NCBI GenBank assembly: GCA_002150815.3
Contig: NDFF03000166.1
Coordinates: 1-47,871 of the forward strand
Direction: 5' to 3'
DNA: 47,871 nt
Source of the DNA: Grammothele lineata
Lineage: Eukaryota; Basidiomycota; Agaricomycetes; Polyporales; Polyporaceae
The notes beneath the pieces were generated by a model. That model searched no databases. It saw only the letters and a program-made list of their open reading frames with translations, and was not told where the DNA came from. The translations under genes and the position numbers were made by a program. Shown one piece after another: positions 1 to 10,493 of this stretch (within the stretch, counting starts at the first letter, position 1; every line of letters begins with the position of its first letter).

Positions 1-2
1 AG

Positions 3-1050
3 AATGCCAACCTCGCTACGGTTGTGCCTGCCATGGAGCTTCTCAAGAAGAAATTATCCTCAATTGACGAATGCGACCTCGCCCTTCAAGTCGCTATCCG
101 CACTTCATTGAAGACACTGGAGAAATATTACAACTTGACGGACGCTGCAGATGTTTACAGGATTGCCATGGGTGTGTCTTAAACCTTTCCATAGCTCACC
201 ATCTATCACTCAGAGGCTCAACACTGATACGAATCATTTGATCGATAGTCCTCCATCCCTGCTTCAAGCTCACCTATTTCCGTAAAGTTCTCAATTATAC
301 TCGCTCGTACGTTGACAGTGCACGCAAGCTTGTGCGCGACGAGTTCGAGCGCAAGTATGCGTCCCTTCAATTCGCATCCGATGATGGTACGGACGCGGAC
401 CATGCTAGAAACGACGTGCAGAACCTATCGGGCTCAGACGTACGTACATTTTGGCAAGTTTGGCACCTGAATCGCTCGGATCTATTTCCCTTTCAACAAG
501 CTCTCGCAATTTCTCACGTTGAACCTACATAGGACGCTACAAGCAACTACTTTGACATGGCTATGTCATCCACACACACTTCAAGGCGGCGAGTAGTCGA
601 TGAGTTAGATCATTACTTGAGGGAGGAGGTCGAGGACAAGGTGAATGATCCCCGGGCCTGGTGGCATAAGCGACGTGACATCTATCCGCGCCTATCCCGG
701 ATGGCACTCGACTATCTATCCATACCCCGTTCGTTCGTTCCAGTAGCCTCGTGTTGCCGTTGTACTGATGCATGACATACGCTACAGCTACATCTGTCGA
801 GGTCGAACGGGTTTTCAGTCGTGGTCGACTGCTCATCTCGCACACGAGGAATGGTCTATCGCCACAGTCTACCCGGGCTGTTCTCTGCCTGGGACAATGG
901 AGTAAGCTTGGGCTCATTGACGATGGGGATCTGGAGGCTGTATCGCGGCTTCCAGAAGTCGACGAAGACGATTCGGATCTGGAGGTGGTAGACCTCTCGG
1001 ACCCTCGCCGCAAGGAGTTGAACGACTCCGGGGAGGAGTCCAGTGTCTAG
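3..1050 (+). CDS. hAT transposase, C-terminal part (5' end outside window)
   Basis: Catalyses cut-and-paste transposition of the surrounding hAT element. Four exons are visible: 3-171, 249-439, 533-728 and 788-1050, and the joins are phase-consistent. The protein contains the hAT marker LHPCFKLTYF (exon 2) and DPRAWWHKRRDIYPRLSRMA followed by SIPPTSVEVERVFSRGR. The latter two are the conserved C-terminal hAT dimerisation block with the invariant W and the S..ER.FS..G signature. The tail is acidic (EVDEDDSDLEVVDLSD) and ends at a TAG. No frameshift or internal stop is seen in the visible exons, so the copy may be recently active or complete. The N-terminal BED zinc finger and most catalytic residues would lie off the left edge, so activity cannot be judged. 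Confidence 0.85.
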
Positions 1051-1228
1051 CGAAGCCTCCCGCGCTATCTTCAATACGATGTATGTCTCTCGTAACAACT
1101 GTCTCTTTCAGAGTCAACGACAAATGTGATATGTTTCCCTAGCACGGAACCAGAGCCTCTCGCTAGTATGACCCCGCGGGTATACCCGTGAAAACCCGAA
1201 CCCGCCCTCCAAAACCCGTACCCGTAGC

Positions 1229-1261
1229 GGGTATGTACCCGTGCGCGACGGGTACATACCC
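1229..1261. repeat. Subterminal perfect hairpin in the hAT element
   Basis: A 14-bp perfect inverted repeat, GGGTATGTACCCGT at 1229-1242 and its complement at 1248-1261, is separated by the 5-bp loop GCGCG. It lies 60-90 bp inside the transposon end among other CCCGTACCC copies. A role as a transposase-binding or strand-folding site is inferred from hAT biology. Confidence 0.75.
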
Positions 1262-1320
1262 TTCGCGGGTCGGGTAAGGGTATGCTTGAAATACCCGTAC
1301 CCGACCCGTGCCATGCCCTA

Positions 1321-2960
1321 GGGACAGGCGGGCCTTGGCTACTCCTTCGACCCGCTCGTTCGCGACAGCGCAGACGCATACGGCAGCGCCCTCAAACAGT
1401 TCTTGTGCGTGCCTACCTTCCGCCCTACGTTTCTTCGATTGAGCAGCTCACGCCGGAACCCATCATGCGCCGGGGTGCAGCCCAACACAGGCCGAGCTCG
1501 GACCGCTCCTACAATTCTTACCCCTCGTGGAGTCTATCTTCCCCGAAAGCTGGCTCGGTCCGCTTGCGTCGTTGCTTCCCATCCCGGCGCTGCACCGCCA
1601 GATCGCGCAGGGAACTACCATGAAGGCCAAAACGCAGGAGATATACAAGCAGAGGAAGCGGGCGCTCGAGCTCGGGGACGAGGCGATCAAGCAGGAGATT
1701 GGGGAGGGAAAGGACATCGTGAGCGTTCTGAGTGAGTGCTTCTGCCCGATCGCTACGTCAGGTTATAGTGGAGCTAAAGCGGTGGATGGCGTGCAGTGAA
1801 GGCCAACATGGCGTCCGCTGAGGGCGACCGGATGACGGAAGAGGAGCTCATTGGGCAAATGTCGTACGTCTCTACCACCATTTTCTACCCTTCCGTGACC
1901 ATTGACATGCTCTCTGTATCTTCGTAGGACGCTCACCTTCGCAGCGATGGACACGACCTCGAACGCGCTCTCGGTTACGCTCTGGCGCCTCGCGCAGGAT
2001 CAGGACGTGCAGCAAAAAGTCCGGCAGGAGATTTTCGACGCGCAGGACGCACAGGGAGGTGGAGACATTGGCTACGACGACCTCGTCTCGCTTCCCCTCC
2101 TCGACGCTGTGTGTCGCGAGACCCTCCGGCTGTACGCATATTAGCTCTCTTCTATAGTCTCGGCAACATTACTCACCGATATCCCCACCGTTCCGTTAAT
2201 CTAGCCACGTTCCTGCGCCGCTGCGTTTCAGAGAGTACGTCCTCTCCTTCCCACTCCCCGCTTCTCACGACCTCTGACGCTCACTCATGCGCAACCGCTA
2301 CATAGGGCTCGCCACGACGCCATCCTGCCCCTCGCGACGCCCGTGCGCGGGCTGGACGGTCGGGAAATGCACGAGATCGTCGTACCCAAGGACACCCCCG
2401 TCTTCGTGAGCATCATGGCCTCGAACACGAACCCCGATATCTGGGGCCCAGACGCTTCCGAGTGGAAGCCGCAACGCTGGCTCGCACCCCTCCCTGACAC
2501 CGTGGGTGATGCAAAGATGCCTGGGGTGTATTCCAACCTGTGCGTGTCGCTGCCGAAATTCGATGACATAACATACTGATCTCGGTGTATGCCGTTGGAC
2601 ACGGTTAGGATGACGTTCTGGGCTGGCGGTCGCGCATGCATGTACGCCTTTGATTTTCCGAGACGGTATCCACTAATTACTAGAATGGCTGACTTCCATT
2701 CCTATGAACAGTGGCTTCAAGTTCTCCCAGCTTGAGATGAGTACGTGACCAATTCGCTCCGGAAGGCCTGGCAGGGTTGCTGACCTTGCTGTCTTTCTGC
2801 AGAGGTCGTCCTCGCTGTGCTCCTGTCGACGTTCAAGTTCGAACTGAGCGACAAGAACATCTACTGGAACCTCGCCAGCGTCGTCTATCCCTCCACCGTT
2901 AAGGAGGCGTCCAAACCTGAGATGCCCATGAAGGTCACGCTTCTCAAGTCCCGCGCGTAG
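1321..2960 (+). pseudogene. Cytochrome P450 A, 3' half, interrupted by hAT insertion
   Basis: Remnant of a heme-thiolate monooxygenase. It begins in the codon pair for GQ of the motif ELVGQAGLGYSFDPLVRDSA and runs to a TAG at 2958-2960. All splice sites downstream of the insertion match P450 B, the intact tandem copy at 4767. The I-helix reads TLTFAAMDTTSNAL, the K-helix CRETLRL (ExxR), the PERF-like region EWKPQRWL, and the heme loop FWAGGRACIG with the cysteine ligand; the C-terminus is LLKSRA. No frameshift or internal stop was found. The N-terminal half, including the membrane anchor, must lie to the left of the transposon and is not visible. With the transposon in the exon, a full protein is unlikely unless the element excises. 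Confidence 0.88.
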
Positions 2961-3347
2961 GCTGACGTCGACGAAAGAAATCTAGCGTTTCTACCGCACC
3001 AGTCTCTATGTCGTTCGTTCCCAGTCACACAAAGCATCGTACAAATTCCCTCGTGTAGCGTACAGACACTCCTTTATTAACAAGTCGATTGAGAACCTCG
3101 AACGTCAAGTGCACTTCGAGGACGTGTCCCGCGATGAATCCACAGGTGCGCGAAGCGAGCAGGTGTTGTCGACCACTGATCACTGCAACATGATCCCAGT
3201 TCATGACTGGGCTTCCAGCCATACTGTTAGTAAGTTCGGCGTTCATGGCCTGTGTCATTCTGACTCCTTTCAACAGCGCCGAAGCTGCGACTATGGTACA
3301 TACATCACGATTGCAAGAATATCCGGGGTCCAAGACGTAAGGCTATC

Positions 3348-3720
3348 TCACGGTTTCCTGCGCCCTTGGACGGTGTCTCGAACTTGGCTCGAATCTAGGC
3401 GCGAATCATTGGTCTCCGTAGTCAGCCCGCGGCTCTCACCTACACCGCCAGCAAACATCACGAGTCAGATTCTAAACAGGGTAAGGTCTGGAAAAGTAAG
3501 GAAACGTACTGTACATGGAGGCTGGCCCCTCTTCTCTCTTGGTCTGCTTCTGCGCGACGTACATGTATCCTAGAGTGCCTACAATACCGACGACGGCAGA
3601 TATCGCCTATCCGCAAAAGCACAGGCATTGAGAGAATATGAATGTGTGATGGCTGTTAGTGCTTACGAGGGTACGGCCAGAGCCTCGAGTGTGGATTCCG
3701 CTACCTGCTGCAGCTGGCAT
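3348..3720 (-). CDS. Small single-pass membrane protein (80 aa), unknown function
   Basis: Three-exon gene, not obvious as one open frame: 3667-3720, 3510-3606 and 3348-3439, with introns of 60 and 70 nt and GTAAGC/GTACGT donors. The joined length is 243 nt, in frame. The protein starts MPAAAGSGIHTRGSGRTL, has one hydrophobic helix AISAVVGIVGTLGYMYVA (about residues 19-36), then a basic QKQTKRE, and ends in a polar tail with DSSQVRDTVQGRRKP. The positive residues after the helix suggest a C-terminal cytosolic or matrix tail. I do not recognise the family with certainty; the layout (short Gly/Ser/Arg head, one TM, polar tail) resembles small mitochondrial or ER proteins common in basidiomycetes. 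It lies between two P450 paralogues in opposite orientation. The exon structure is an inference from splice consensus and phase. Confidence 0.6.
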
Positions 3721-4690
3721 GATAGAGGACAAGTTCAACTTGAAGTTGCCAGCGTGCCAGATGAACTGGGATTAAGAATAATCTGCAGTCGAACTGGAGG
3801 CGAAATTGGTACACAATGAAATCAGGTTAAATCCTCTGGACAAGGATAGTGGGCAGTGACGGAAGAGCTGCAGCCGTCCAGAAGCCCGCTGCTCACAATA
3901 AATACTGGAGTCTGATGGCAGACCGTCACTAGGCCCGGAGCGAGGGCAGATGACGTCATAAACAACGCATCGGTGTTTACCGCCCGGTGTAAGCGCCCGA
4001 AGTCTCCATCTGCCATTGGCGTGCTCCGAGAACTTCCACCTCCGCCGCCGCTCCGCCGCCCACGCTTCTGCACCATCGTATGTCACCTTATACGAGATGT
4101 GTGAATTAGAGCGCATGTAGTGCAAATGCGGCGACTCATTGGTTTATGATAGTACGAAAATTTGAAGGACACGGTCACCTGTCGCCACGGTCGAGCCTTG
4201 CTTGATGCTCGTTCAACGACTCTTCGATCTAGAGCCCGAAAGTGCGGGTAGAAAACAGACCTCCCACCGTAGCGAAGGTGAGTATGGATATGACTATGCT
4301 CAAAAAGAGACTTGACCTGCCTCACACATATCGTCTAATCAGCCTCGTGGCTTTTTCCAGCTCATCAAAAGCCTCGGACACGAAGAAGCACGCGAATGAC
4401 CCAGACCTTCGTCGACTGCGGACCGATTGGTGCGGACGGAGCCGTCGGCGGCGGAATAGCAAGCATGTTCAGATCTTCGGGAACCTCGCGAAAATCCTCT
4501 GCTTAAGGACACTTCGATCAAGGTACTGTGTGAGAACACTTAAGAATCGAGGACACGCTGGCAATGAATTGAGAACTTGTGATAAAGCAGTGATCCGCAG
4601 GACACGGACGGACTCTCATGGTACGCCGATCTCGGTCTTTCCATGAGCATCTTGCGATAATCATAGTGAGTAATGGTGCCGTGGGTAGCA
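3721..4690. other. Intergenic region between small membrane gene and P450 B
   Basis: About 1 kb without a gene I can support. Open frames here are short, lack recognisable motifs and do not join by splice sites. It contains the upstream regions of the small minus-strand gene and of P450 B. Confidence 0.6.
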
Positions 4691-4698
4691 TATAAAAG
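4691..4698 (+). promoter_or_regulatory. TATA box of P450 B
   Basis: TATAAAAG lies 69-76 bp upstream of the P450 B start codon at 4767, a usual distance for a fungal gene with a short leader. Confidence 0.6.
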
Positions 4699-4766
4699 CT
4701 GGAGACTTATAAACATGCCCTATTGGCCACGACAGAACTCTTCCGTCCGGCTCTAGTGATAACACC

Positions 4767-7246
4767 ATGCTCACCGCCATCCAAGCCCTCCAAGCTGTGC
4801 TTATATGCTCCTCTACGTACTTTTTGTGGAAGTATTTCCGTTACCTGGTTGTGAAGAGCGACTTGGATAACCTTCCAGGGCCCCCTTCTCCGTCGTTCCT
4901 CGTTGGTATGTATCCCTACCCTCGCCTCACTTTTTCAAACGCTTTGCTCAAGGAGTACGCATCAGGGAACATCAAACAGCTCAGAGATAAAAACGGATGG
5001 GGTTTCCACAAGGCCATGGCGGAGAAATACGGAGCAGTTGCGCGAATTCATGGTGCTTTCGGCGTACGTGTTCATTTGGCCACCTCCCACTTTACACGCT
5101 GAGCCGTAATCAATCGCATCAGAGGAAGATGCTCTACATCTACGATCCGAAAGCCATGCATCACATCGCGGTGAAGGACATGGATATCTTTGAAGAGGCG
5201 ACGTGGTTCAGCAGGTCGGTATCGTTTCAATTCGACCATCGCGCTCGACTCACTCCAGCACCTGCTTGATTAGCTTTACACGGCGCGCGTTTGGACCCGG
5301 GCTACTCGCCACAAATGGTATGTATGCATGCCTGGTCGTTGCTAGTAATTGTAAGATGCGCTACTGATGCTTGCTAATCCCCCAAGGCGACCAGCACCGC
5401 AAGCAGCGCAAGATTCTCAACCCGGTCTTTTCCATTAACCACATGCGCCACATGATGCCCATCTTCTACAGCGTTACCCATCAGGTAAGCGCTCTTGTAC
5501 AAAGGCGCTGAGTCCGGTATGCTGACCTATTGACCGTGCAGCTCCGGAAGGCGATCGAGATGCGCGTCAATGACGGCGCCGCGGAGGTCGACATGGTCGG
5601 CTGGATGGGCCGCACTGCGCTTGAGCTCGTGGGACAGGCAGGCCTCGGATACTCGTTCGACCCGCTCGTTCGCGACAGTGCAGATGAATACGGTCGCGCT
5701 CTGAAGCAGTTCGTGTACGTGCCTTTCCTTCCGAAGTACACCCTTGGTTCATCAGCTCACACCGTACTCGATTTGTGTAGCCCGACTAATGCCGAGCTCG
5801 GCGCGCTTGTACAATTCCTGCCGCTAGCAGAGTCAATTTTGCCTGAAGGGTGGCTCCGCCCCCTCGCGGCACTAGTGCCTATACCTGCCATGCGCCGTCA
5901 AATCCAACAGGGCGCCACCATGCAAGCGAGGGCGCGGGAGATCTATGAGCAAAAGAAGCGCGCTCTCGAGCTCGGGGATGAGGCGGTCAAGCAGCAGGTC
6001 GGTGAAGGCAAAGACATCATGAGCGTCCTGCGTAAGTAATCATACTCGTCGGTTACGCCGCAGTTCATTGAACTCACGCGGCGGATGATATGTAGTGAAG
6101 GCTAATATGGCTTCCGCCGAGGGCGATCGTATGACGGAGGAAGAGCTCATCGGTCAAATGTCGTACGTTCTCATTTCCATGACGTGTCTATGTCTTCCGC
6201 CGTAATCGACTCACCTTTCGAATGCTTCCAGGACGCTCACCTTCGCGGCGATGGACACGACCTCGAACGCGCTCTCAGTCACACTCTGGCGCCTGGCGCA
6301 ACACCAGGACGTGCAGCAGAAGGTCCGGCAGGAGATCTTCGATGCCCAGGACGCCCAAGGCGGCGGAGACATTGGTTACGACGATCTCGTCTCGCTCCCG
6401 CTCCTCGACGCTGTGTGTCGCGAGACCCTCCGGCTGTACGCATATCAATCCTCTTTCATATTCTAATTGTCCTACTGACATGTACACCCTCTCCTGGTCC
6501 GCCATTCCAGCCACGTCCCTGCCCCTTTGCGTTTCAGAGAGTACGTCCTATTCCTCCCACCCCTCGCCCTCCGCGGGTATCAGTCCCGACTAACGCACCC
6601 TTGTTACGCAGGGCCCGTCGTGACACCGTCCTCCCGCTCTCGACGCCTGTACGTGGACTTGACGGTCGGCAGATCAACGAGATCATTGTGCCCAAGGACA
6701 CGCCCGTCTTCGTGAGCATCATGGCCTCGAACACGAACCCCGACCTGTGGGGCCCCGACGCGGCGGAGTGGAAGCCGGAGCGCTGGCTCGCGCCCCTCCC
6801 CGACGCTGTGGGCGACGCGAAGATTCCAGGGGTGTACTCTAACCTGTGCGTAGCTCTGCAGCCTGTGCGAGGTCTGGATGCTGATGCTTGCTGTGTGGCA
6901 GGATGACGTTCTGGGCTGGAGGTCGCGCGTGCATGTGCGTCCTCAATCTCCATTACGTCGTCTAGCACGCTCTGGGTTACTGACTCCTACTTGCGTTCCC
7001 AGCGGCTTCAAGTTTTCACAGCTTGAAATGAGTGCGTGGTTGGACCATCCAATCAATCGCCGCGACGGTGGCTGACGTTACGCTTCAGAGGTTGTCCTTG
7101 CGGTGCTCTTGTCGACGTTCAAGTTCGAGCTCGGCGACAAGCAAATCTATTGGAACCTTGCTGGTATTGTGTACCCCTCGGTCGGGAAGGAAAGCTCCGA
7201 TCCTGAGATGCCGATGAAGGTTACGCTTTTGAAGTCCCGCGAATAA
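4767..7246 (+). CDS. Cytochrome P450 B (549 aa, 14 exons)
   Basis: Heme-thiolate monooxygenase, ER-anchored; substrate unknown. Exon ends: 4767-4905, 4966-5063, 5123-5214, 5274-5317, 5387-5484, 5542-5714, 5781-6031, 6096-6162, 6232-6435, 6511-6540, 6612-6845, 6902-6934, 7003-7031, 7089-7246. The sum is 1650 nt, all phases consistent. An N-terminal membrane anchor (about residues 3-22) is followed by the proline-rich hinge LPGPPSPSF. Next come the C-helix region GDQHRKQRKILNPVF, I-helix FAAMDTTSN (Ala in the place of the usual Gly), ExxR in CRETLRL, EWKPERW, and the heme loop FWAGGRACIGFKFSQLEM. Two exons are tiny (30 and 29 nt). It is a tandem paralogue of P450 A and a relative of P450 C at 29089. 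Likely roles are detoxification or secondary metabolism; no biosynthetic backbone gene is nearby. Confidence 0.93.
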
Positions 7247-7738
7247 GCGTACGAATGCGACCTTCACAAACGTTTAATTGCGCCCAGCAGTAGTTGGTGT
7301 CTCCGTTTGTGATACACAGTACCGTACGAACCACTTTGTGTACCACGATGCCCAATTTTAGACGTTAAGCACTCTTCAACGATATGACTTTCACCGGCAG
7401 GTTCTAATTCTAGTAATCCCCAGTGCTGGCACCAATAAGTAAGCGATCACAGCGATGTCCCGGTAACTTGGCTTGTCCGTATGCTCGAAATTGAATGCCG
7501 AGATGAGCTCCAGTATCAAAAGTTCAGTTATTGATCTCGCTTGTCAAGCTGTGTCTATCCCAGAGAGTCTTTGCCATGGGTATGCGAGAGAAGGCGAGAG
7601 ACAGGTACAAATACACTCCAGCAGCCTATTGAATGACTCCTGCATACACAAAATGCGCTTTCCTCCAGGTCAACTCGGCAACTCGGCTGCACGTTTGTCG
7701 TGCACAACTCGCCGTCCAAGACGTCTCCACATCCGGCG
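7247..7738. other. Convergent intergenic region P450 B / PCMT
   Basis: Holds the 3' flanks of two convergent genes. The frames present are short and without motifs; I see no gene, RNA or repeat here. Confidence 0.55.
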
Positions 7739-8738
7739 TCAATAGCCCGAAACTTGCTTGTCTCGATCCGTCAACGGGACATACTATGGCACGTCTCGAA
7801 GTGTCAGGCTCTCTACATGCACGCCGAAACTGGAAGGCCTACCATGACGTCTAGTAACGGCGTCTCCGTTACAACTCCGTTTTCGTCCTTGTCAACTTGG
7901 AAGATCTTCTGCGAGGCGTCTCCAACAGGAATGAACATCCGCCCCGGACGTGCGAGCTGCTCAACGAGCGGGGCAGGCATAGTAGGTGCGGCCGCCCCGA
8001 CGTGGATCGCGTCAAAAGGCCCGTCCTCTGGCGAACCTAGAGCATCGCGCCCCAAACATCAGCATCTATTCTTCAGTCAATACCGGCGCGGATTCACGCA
8101 CCTGCCCGTCCGTCGCCAGCGATCATCTTGATCCTACCGTCGTCGAGCGCAGACCCAAGCCCGTCTCGGCGGAGGTTGGACTTCGACCAGTCGACAAGCT
8201 CCTGAATGTGATCAATGCCCAAAATACGGCTCTGCGCGCTGTGCGGGTCGTCGGGGTCGTTCACCAGCTGGAATAAGACCGCGGAGAGGTACCCAGAGCC
8301 GGAACCCACATCGAGGACACGCGCCCCTGGCTTCAGGAAGGGCAAGAGGTTCTCCGCTGCATGTGCATGCTATGGGCGATCGTCAGGGAGCAGAGGCTTC
8401 AAGCGGCGATGGGAGGTACCATGTGTGGTGCTGAGATTGTTGCGCCGTGACCGATCGGTCTGCGTTGAGGATTGTAGTCAGATCAAAGTTGTTGGAAGGT
8501 CGTAGGTCTGAAAGAGAACTGACTGCGGAGAATCCTCGTATGCTGAGCCTGGGTACCGTACATAGTTCGCGCGGTCCACTTTAGTCATTGCCTAGAACAT
8601 GAGATTGTTAATATATTTGCGCGTGAAACGTATGCGTTGTCGACTGACCGCCAGGATACGATCAGAGTTGATGATTTGGTTCTTGGCCATGTTGTCAATG
8701 AGTTCAGCGTTCGTTTCACCGCTACAACGCCAAGCCAT
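7739..8738 (-). CDS. PCMT1: Protein-L-isoaspartate O-methyltransferase (PCMT)
   Basis: Methylates L-isoaspartyl residues with S-adenosylmethionine and so repairs aged proteins; expected in the cytosol. Six exons: 8649-8738, 8524-8591, 8420-8459, 8102-8369, 7843-8036 and 7739-7783, giving 234 aa, close to the family length of about 225. Seen in order: the N-terminal AELIDNMAKNQIINSDRI, the substrate-site strand PIGHGATISAPHMHAHAAE, SAM motif I VLDVGSGSGYLSAVLF, post-I ILGIDHIQELVDWS, FDAIHVGAAAPTMP and GRMFIPVG. The C-terminal VMYVPLTDRDKQ is recovered only through the last short exon. The start at 8738 (MAWRCSGETN) fits homologues that begin MAW.S. It is divergent from the gene at 9039, with 300 bp between the start codons. 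Confidence 0.93.
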
Positions 8739-9038
8739 GGTTCTCTTAAAAGCAGAAAGTACCCGTGCTAACAGCTTTTCGGATACACTGATATAATTAC
8801 GCAGCAGTGGATGAGGTGCGGAGGTGAAGTCGCCAGCTGACCGAAATGACCGAATGCGCGCAACAGCTCGACGTCATCGCACGGTCAGGCGCCCGAGCAT
8901 GACCGCCTCTCGACCACATCCTCACCTCCACCAGGGCGACTTGAGCTCGAACTACGCCATTAGACCGGTCCTGAAAGGGCACTTATATCGCATTAAAATG
9001 TCACTCTGTGCTTCTACCTTCCAATCTACCCCACCGCA
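8739..9038. promoter_or_regulatory. Shared 300-bp divergent promoter, PCMT / six-hairpin-like gene
   Basis: Region between the two start codons, so both promoters must lie in or near it. A weak TATA-like stretch, TTATATCG, occurs near 8983 for the plus-strand gene. No other motif stands out. Confidence 0.5.
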
Positions 9039-10306
9039 ATGTCCTCGACACCACAACGACTAGAGAAATTCACCAACGCCATGCGGGCCGTCTACGGTCC
9101 CTTCTCCTCTTTGACCCCCGAAGAGGCCGCCTCCTGGGACCCTCCACCACTTGCGGAAGGCCATCGTGGACGATATCTCTGGACTGACGCCTTCGGAGTG
9201 CTCAACTTCCTCACCCTCGCCGCCCTCACGTCCCCCTCGGCCGACCCTGACGCAAAAGCACGTTGCACCGCACTCGCGACGCGTCTTGTCGACGCCGTTC
9301 ACGACGTCCTCGGGCATACTCGCGATGGTACGAGCCGCCTTCCGCGCGCGACGGACGCGCACCCGCTCGCAGGTGGGCTGCGCATCGGGAAAGAGGCGGA
9401 CGAGGATGACGTGCAGGGTGATGGGGACGGGCAGTACCACCACTACCTCACGCTCTGGATGTTCGCCCTCAACCGCGTCGCGCGCGCCACGGGGGACCAA
9501 CGGTACGATGCGCTCTCCCTTGAGCTTGCGCAGGCGGTGCATCCGGCGTTCGTGCGTGGACGGGACGGGCCTCGCCCGAGGATGTACTGGAAAATGAGCA
9601 CGGACCTCGAACGGCCGCTCGTGCTCACGGAGGGAAACCTGGATCCGATTGACGGCTACGTGGTCTTCCGGATCTTGCAGCGCGCGAATGGGGGAGCGGG
9701 TTTCGATGGACATGCCGTGCTTGCACAGGAGATTGGGGAGTACAGACGGATGCTGGACGCGAAGGTGCCGGGGTACGCGTCCCTCGACCCGCTGGACCTT
9801 GGCATGACACTGTGGACGGCGCATTGGTTTGAGAGGGAAGAGGAATGGGCCGGCGAGCTCATGAAGAAGGCCGCTCGGAGTATCCGTGAGTTACTCTCGT
9901 CCAGACCTTCATATTAGATTCTTGGGAGTTGACGCGCCATCAGGCGCGCTGCGCGACCAAGAGCTGTACTTCGACGCTCCTACACGGTCCCGGCTCGCTT
10001 TCCGCGAGTTTGGGACTTGTCTCGGTGTCCAGTGCCTGCTTGCTCGGATACCGGACGGTAGTCAGGGAGATCAAGAACGCGCCGAGTGGTCCAAGTTCTT
10101 GGAAAGCGTGCTGGACACTTGGGCACTGACTATGGACGGGAACCCGCCTCTCGTTCCAGAGAAGCTGCGGCCGATTTCGCTGGTCATGTACGCCAGTGCT
10201 CTTCTTCCGGGAGGTAAGCGCGAGTTGGTTCCATCGAGATTTGGGGACATTCTCATAAGAATCACTTCCGCCAGCGTTTCAGAAGGGGTTCTTTAACGAC
10301 GTATAA
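9039..10306 (+). CDS. Six-hairpin glycosidase-like protein (387 aa)
   Basis: Predicted alpha/alpha toroid protein of unknown reaction. Three exons: 9039-9885, 9929-10213 and 10275-10306 (1164 nt). The first intron is only 43 nt. The protein has repeated helix-rich blocks with RYLWTDAFGVLNFLTLA, the charged GLRIGKEADEDD, GDGQYHHYLTLWMFALNRVA, RPRMYWKMSTDLERPLV and EGNLDPIDGYVVF. These aromatic, Asp- and His-rich loops resemble those lining the central cavity of six-hairpin enzymes such as N-acylglucosamine epimerases and family-88-type hydrolases. There is no signal peptide, so it is probably intracellular. I recognise this as a conserved fungal hypothetical family but cannot name a substrate. 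It ends QKGFFNDV. Confidence 0.72.
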
Positions 10307-10493
10307 GATGTACTCGATGTGCCTCAATGAGCAATAAAAACGTCCAGCTTATTGTCGAGCTCTCCTGTAGCACTTGACCCTCAACTTTTCAAGTACTGGA
10401 TGCATTTTTACCACACGTCCCTACTGCTCGTACAAACCGCGGCGCTGGTCGCTATGCTGTTTGCGACTCATCTTACAGTGTCCATAATGGCAA

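Larger units (their letters stand above)
1..1320 (+). mobile_element. hAT-superfamily DNA transposon, 3' part
   Basis: Right-hand portion of a class II hAT element; its left end lies outside the window. It carries the 3' half of a transposase gene (to 1050) and a non-coding subterminal region (about 1170-1320) built of reiterated CCCGTACCC / GGGTATACCC motifs. Such repeats are typical of hAT subterminal transposase-binding regions. The right end reads, on the minus strand, TAGGGCATGGCACGGGTCGG, a plausible hAT terminal inverted repeat. The element stops at 1320, and from 1321 the sequence is cytochrome P450 coding sequence that matches the paralogue at 5628 onward, so the boundary is set by that homology. 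The 8 bp just outside, GGGACAGG, should be one copy of the target-site duplication. Confidence 0.88.

Noticed and set aside
3380..3400. tRNA B-box-like GGCTCGAATC
   Set aside because: No A-box or cloverleaf can be built around it, and it lies in the last exon of the small membrane gene.
9060..9824. 254-aa open frame on the minus strand opposite the six-hairpin-like gene
   Set aside because: It mirrors a strongly coding plus-strand exon, is Arg/Val/Pro-rich and has no motif; a GC-composition shadow.
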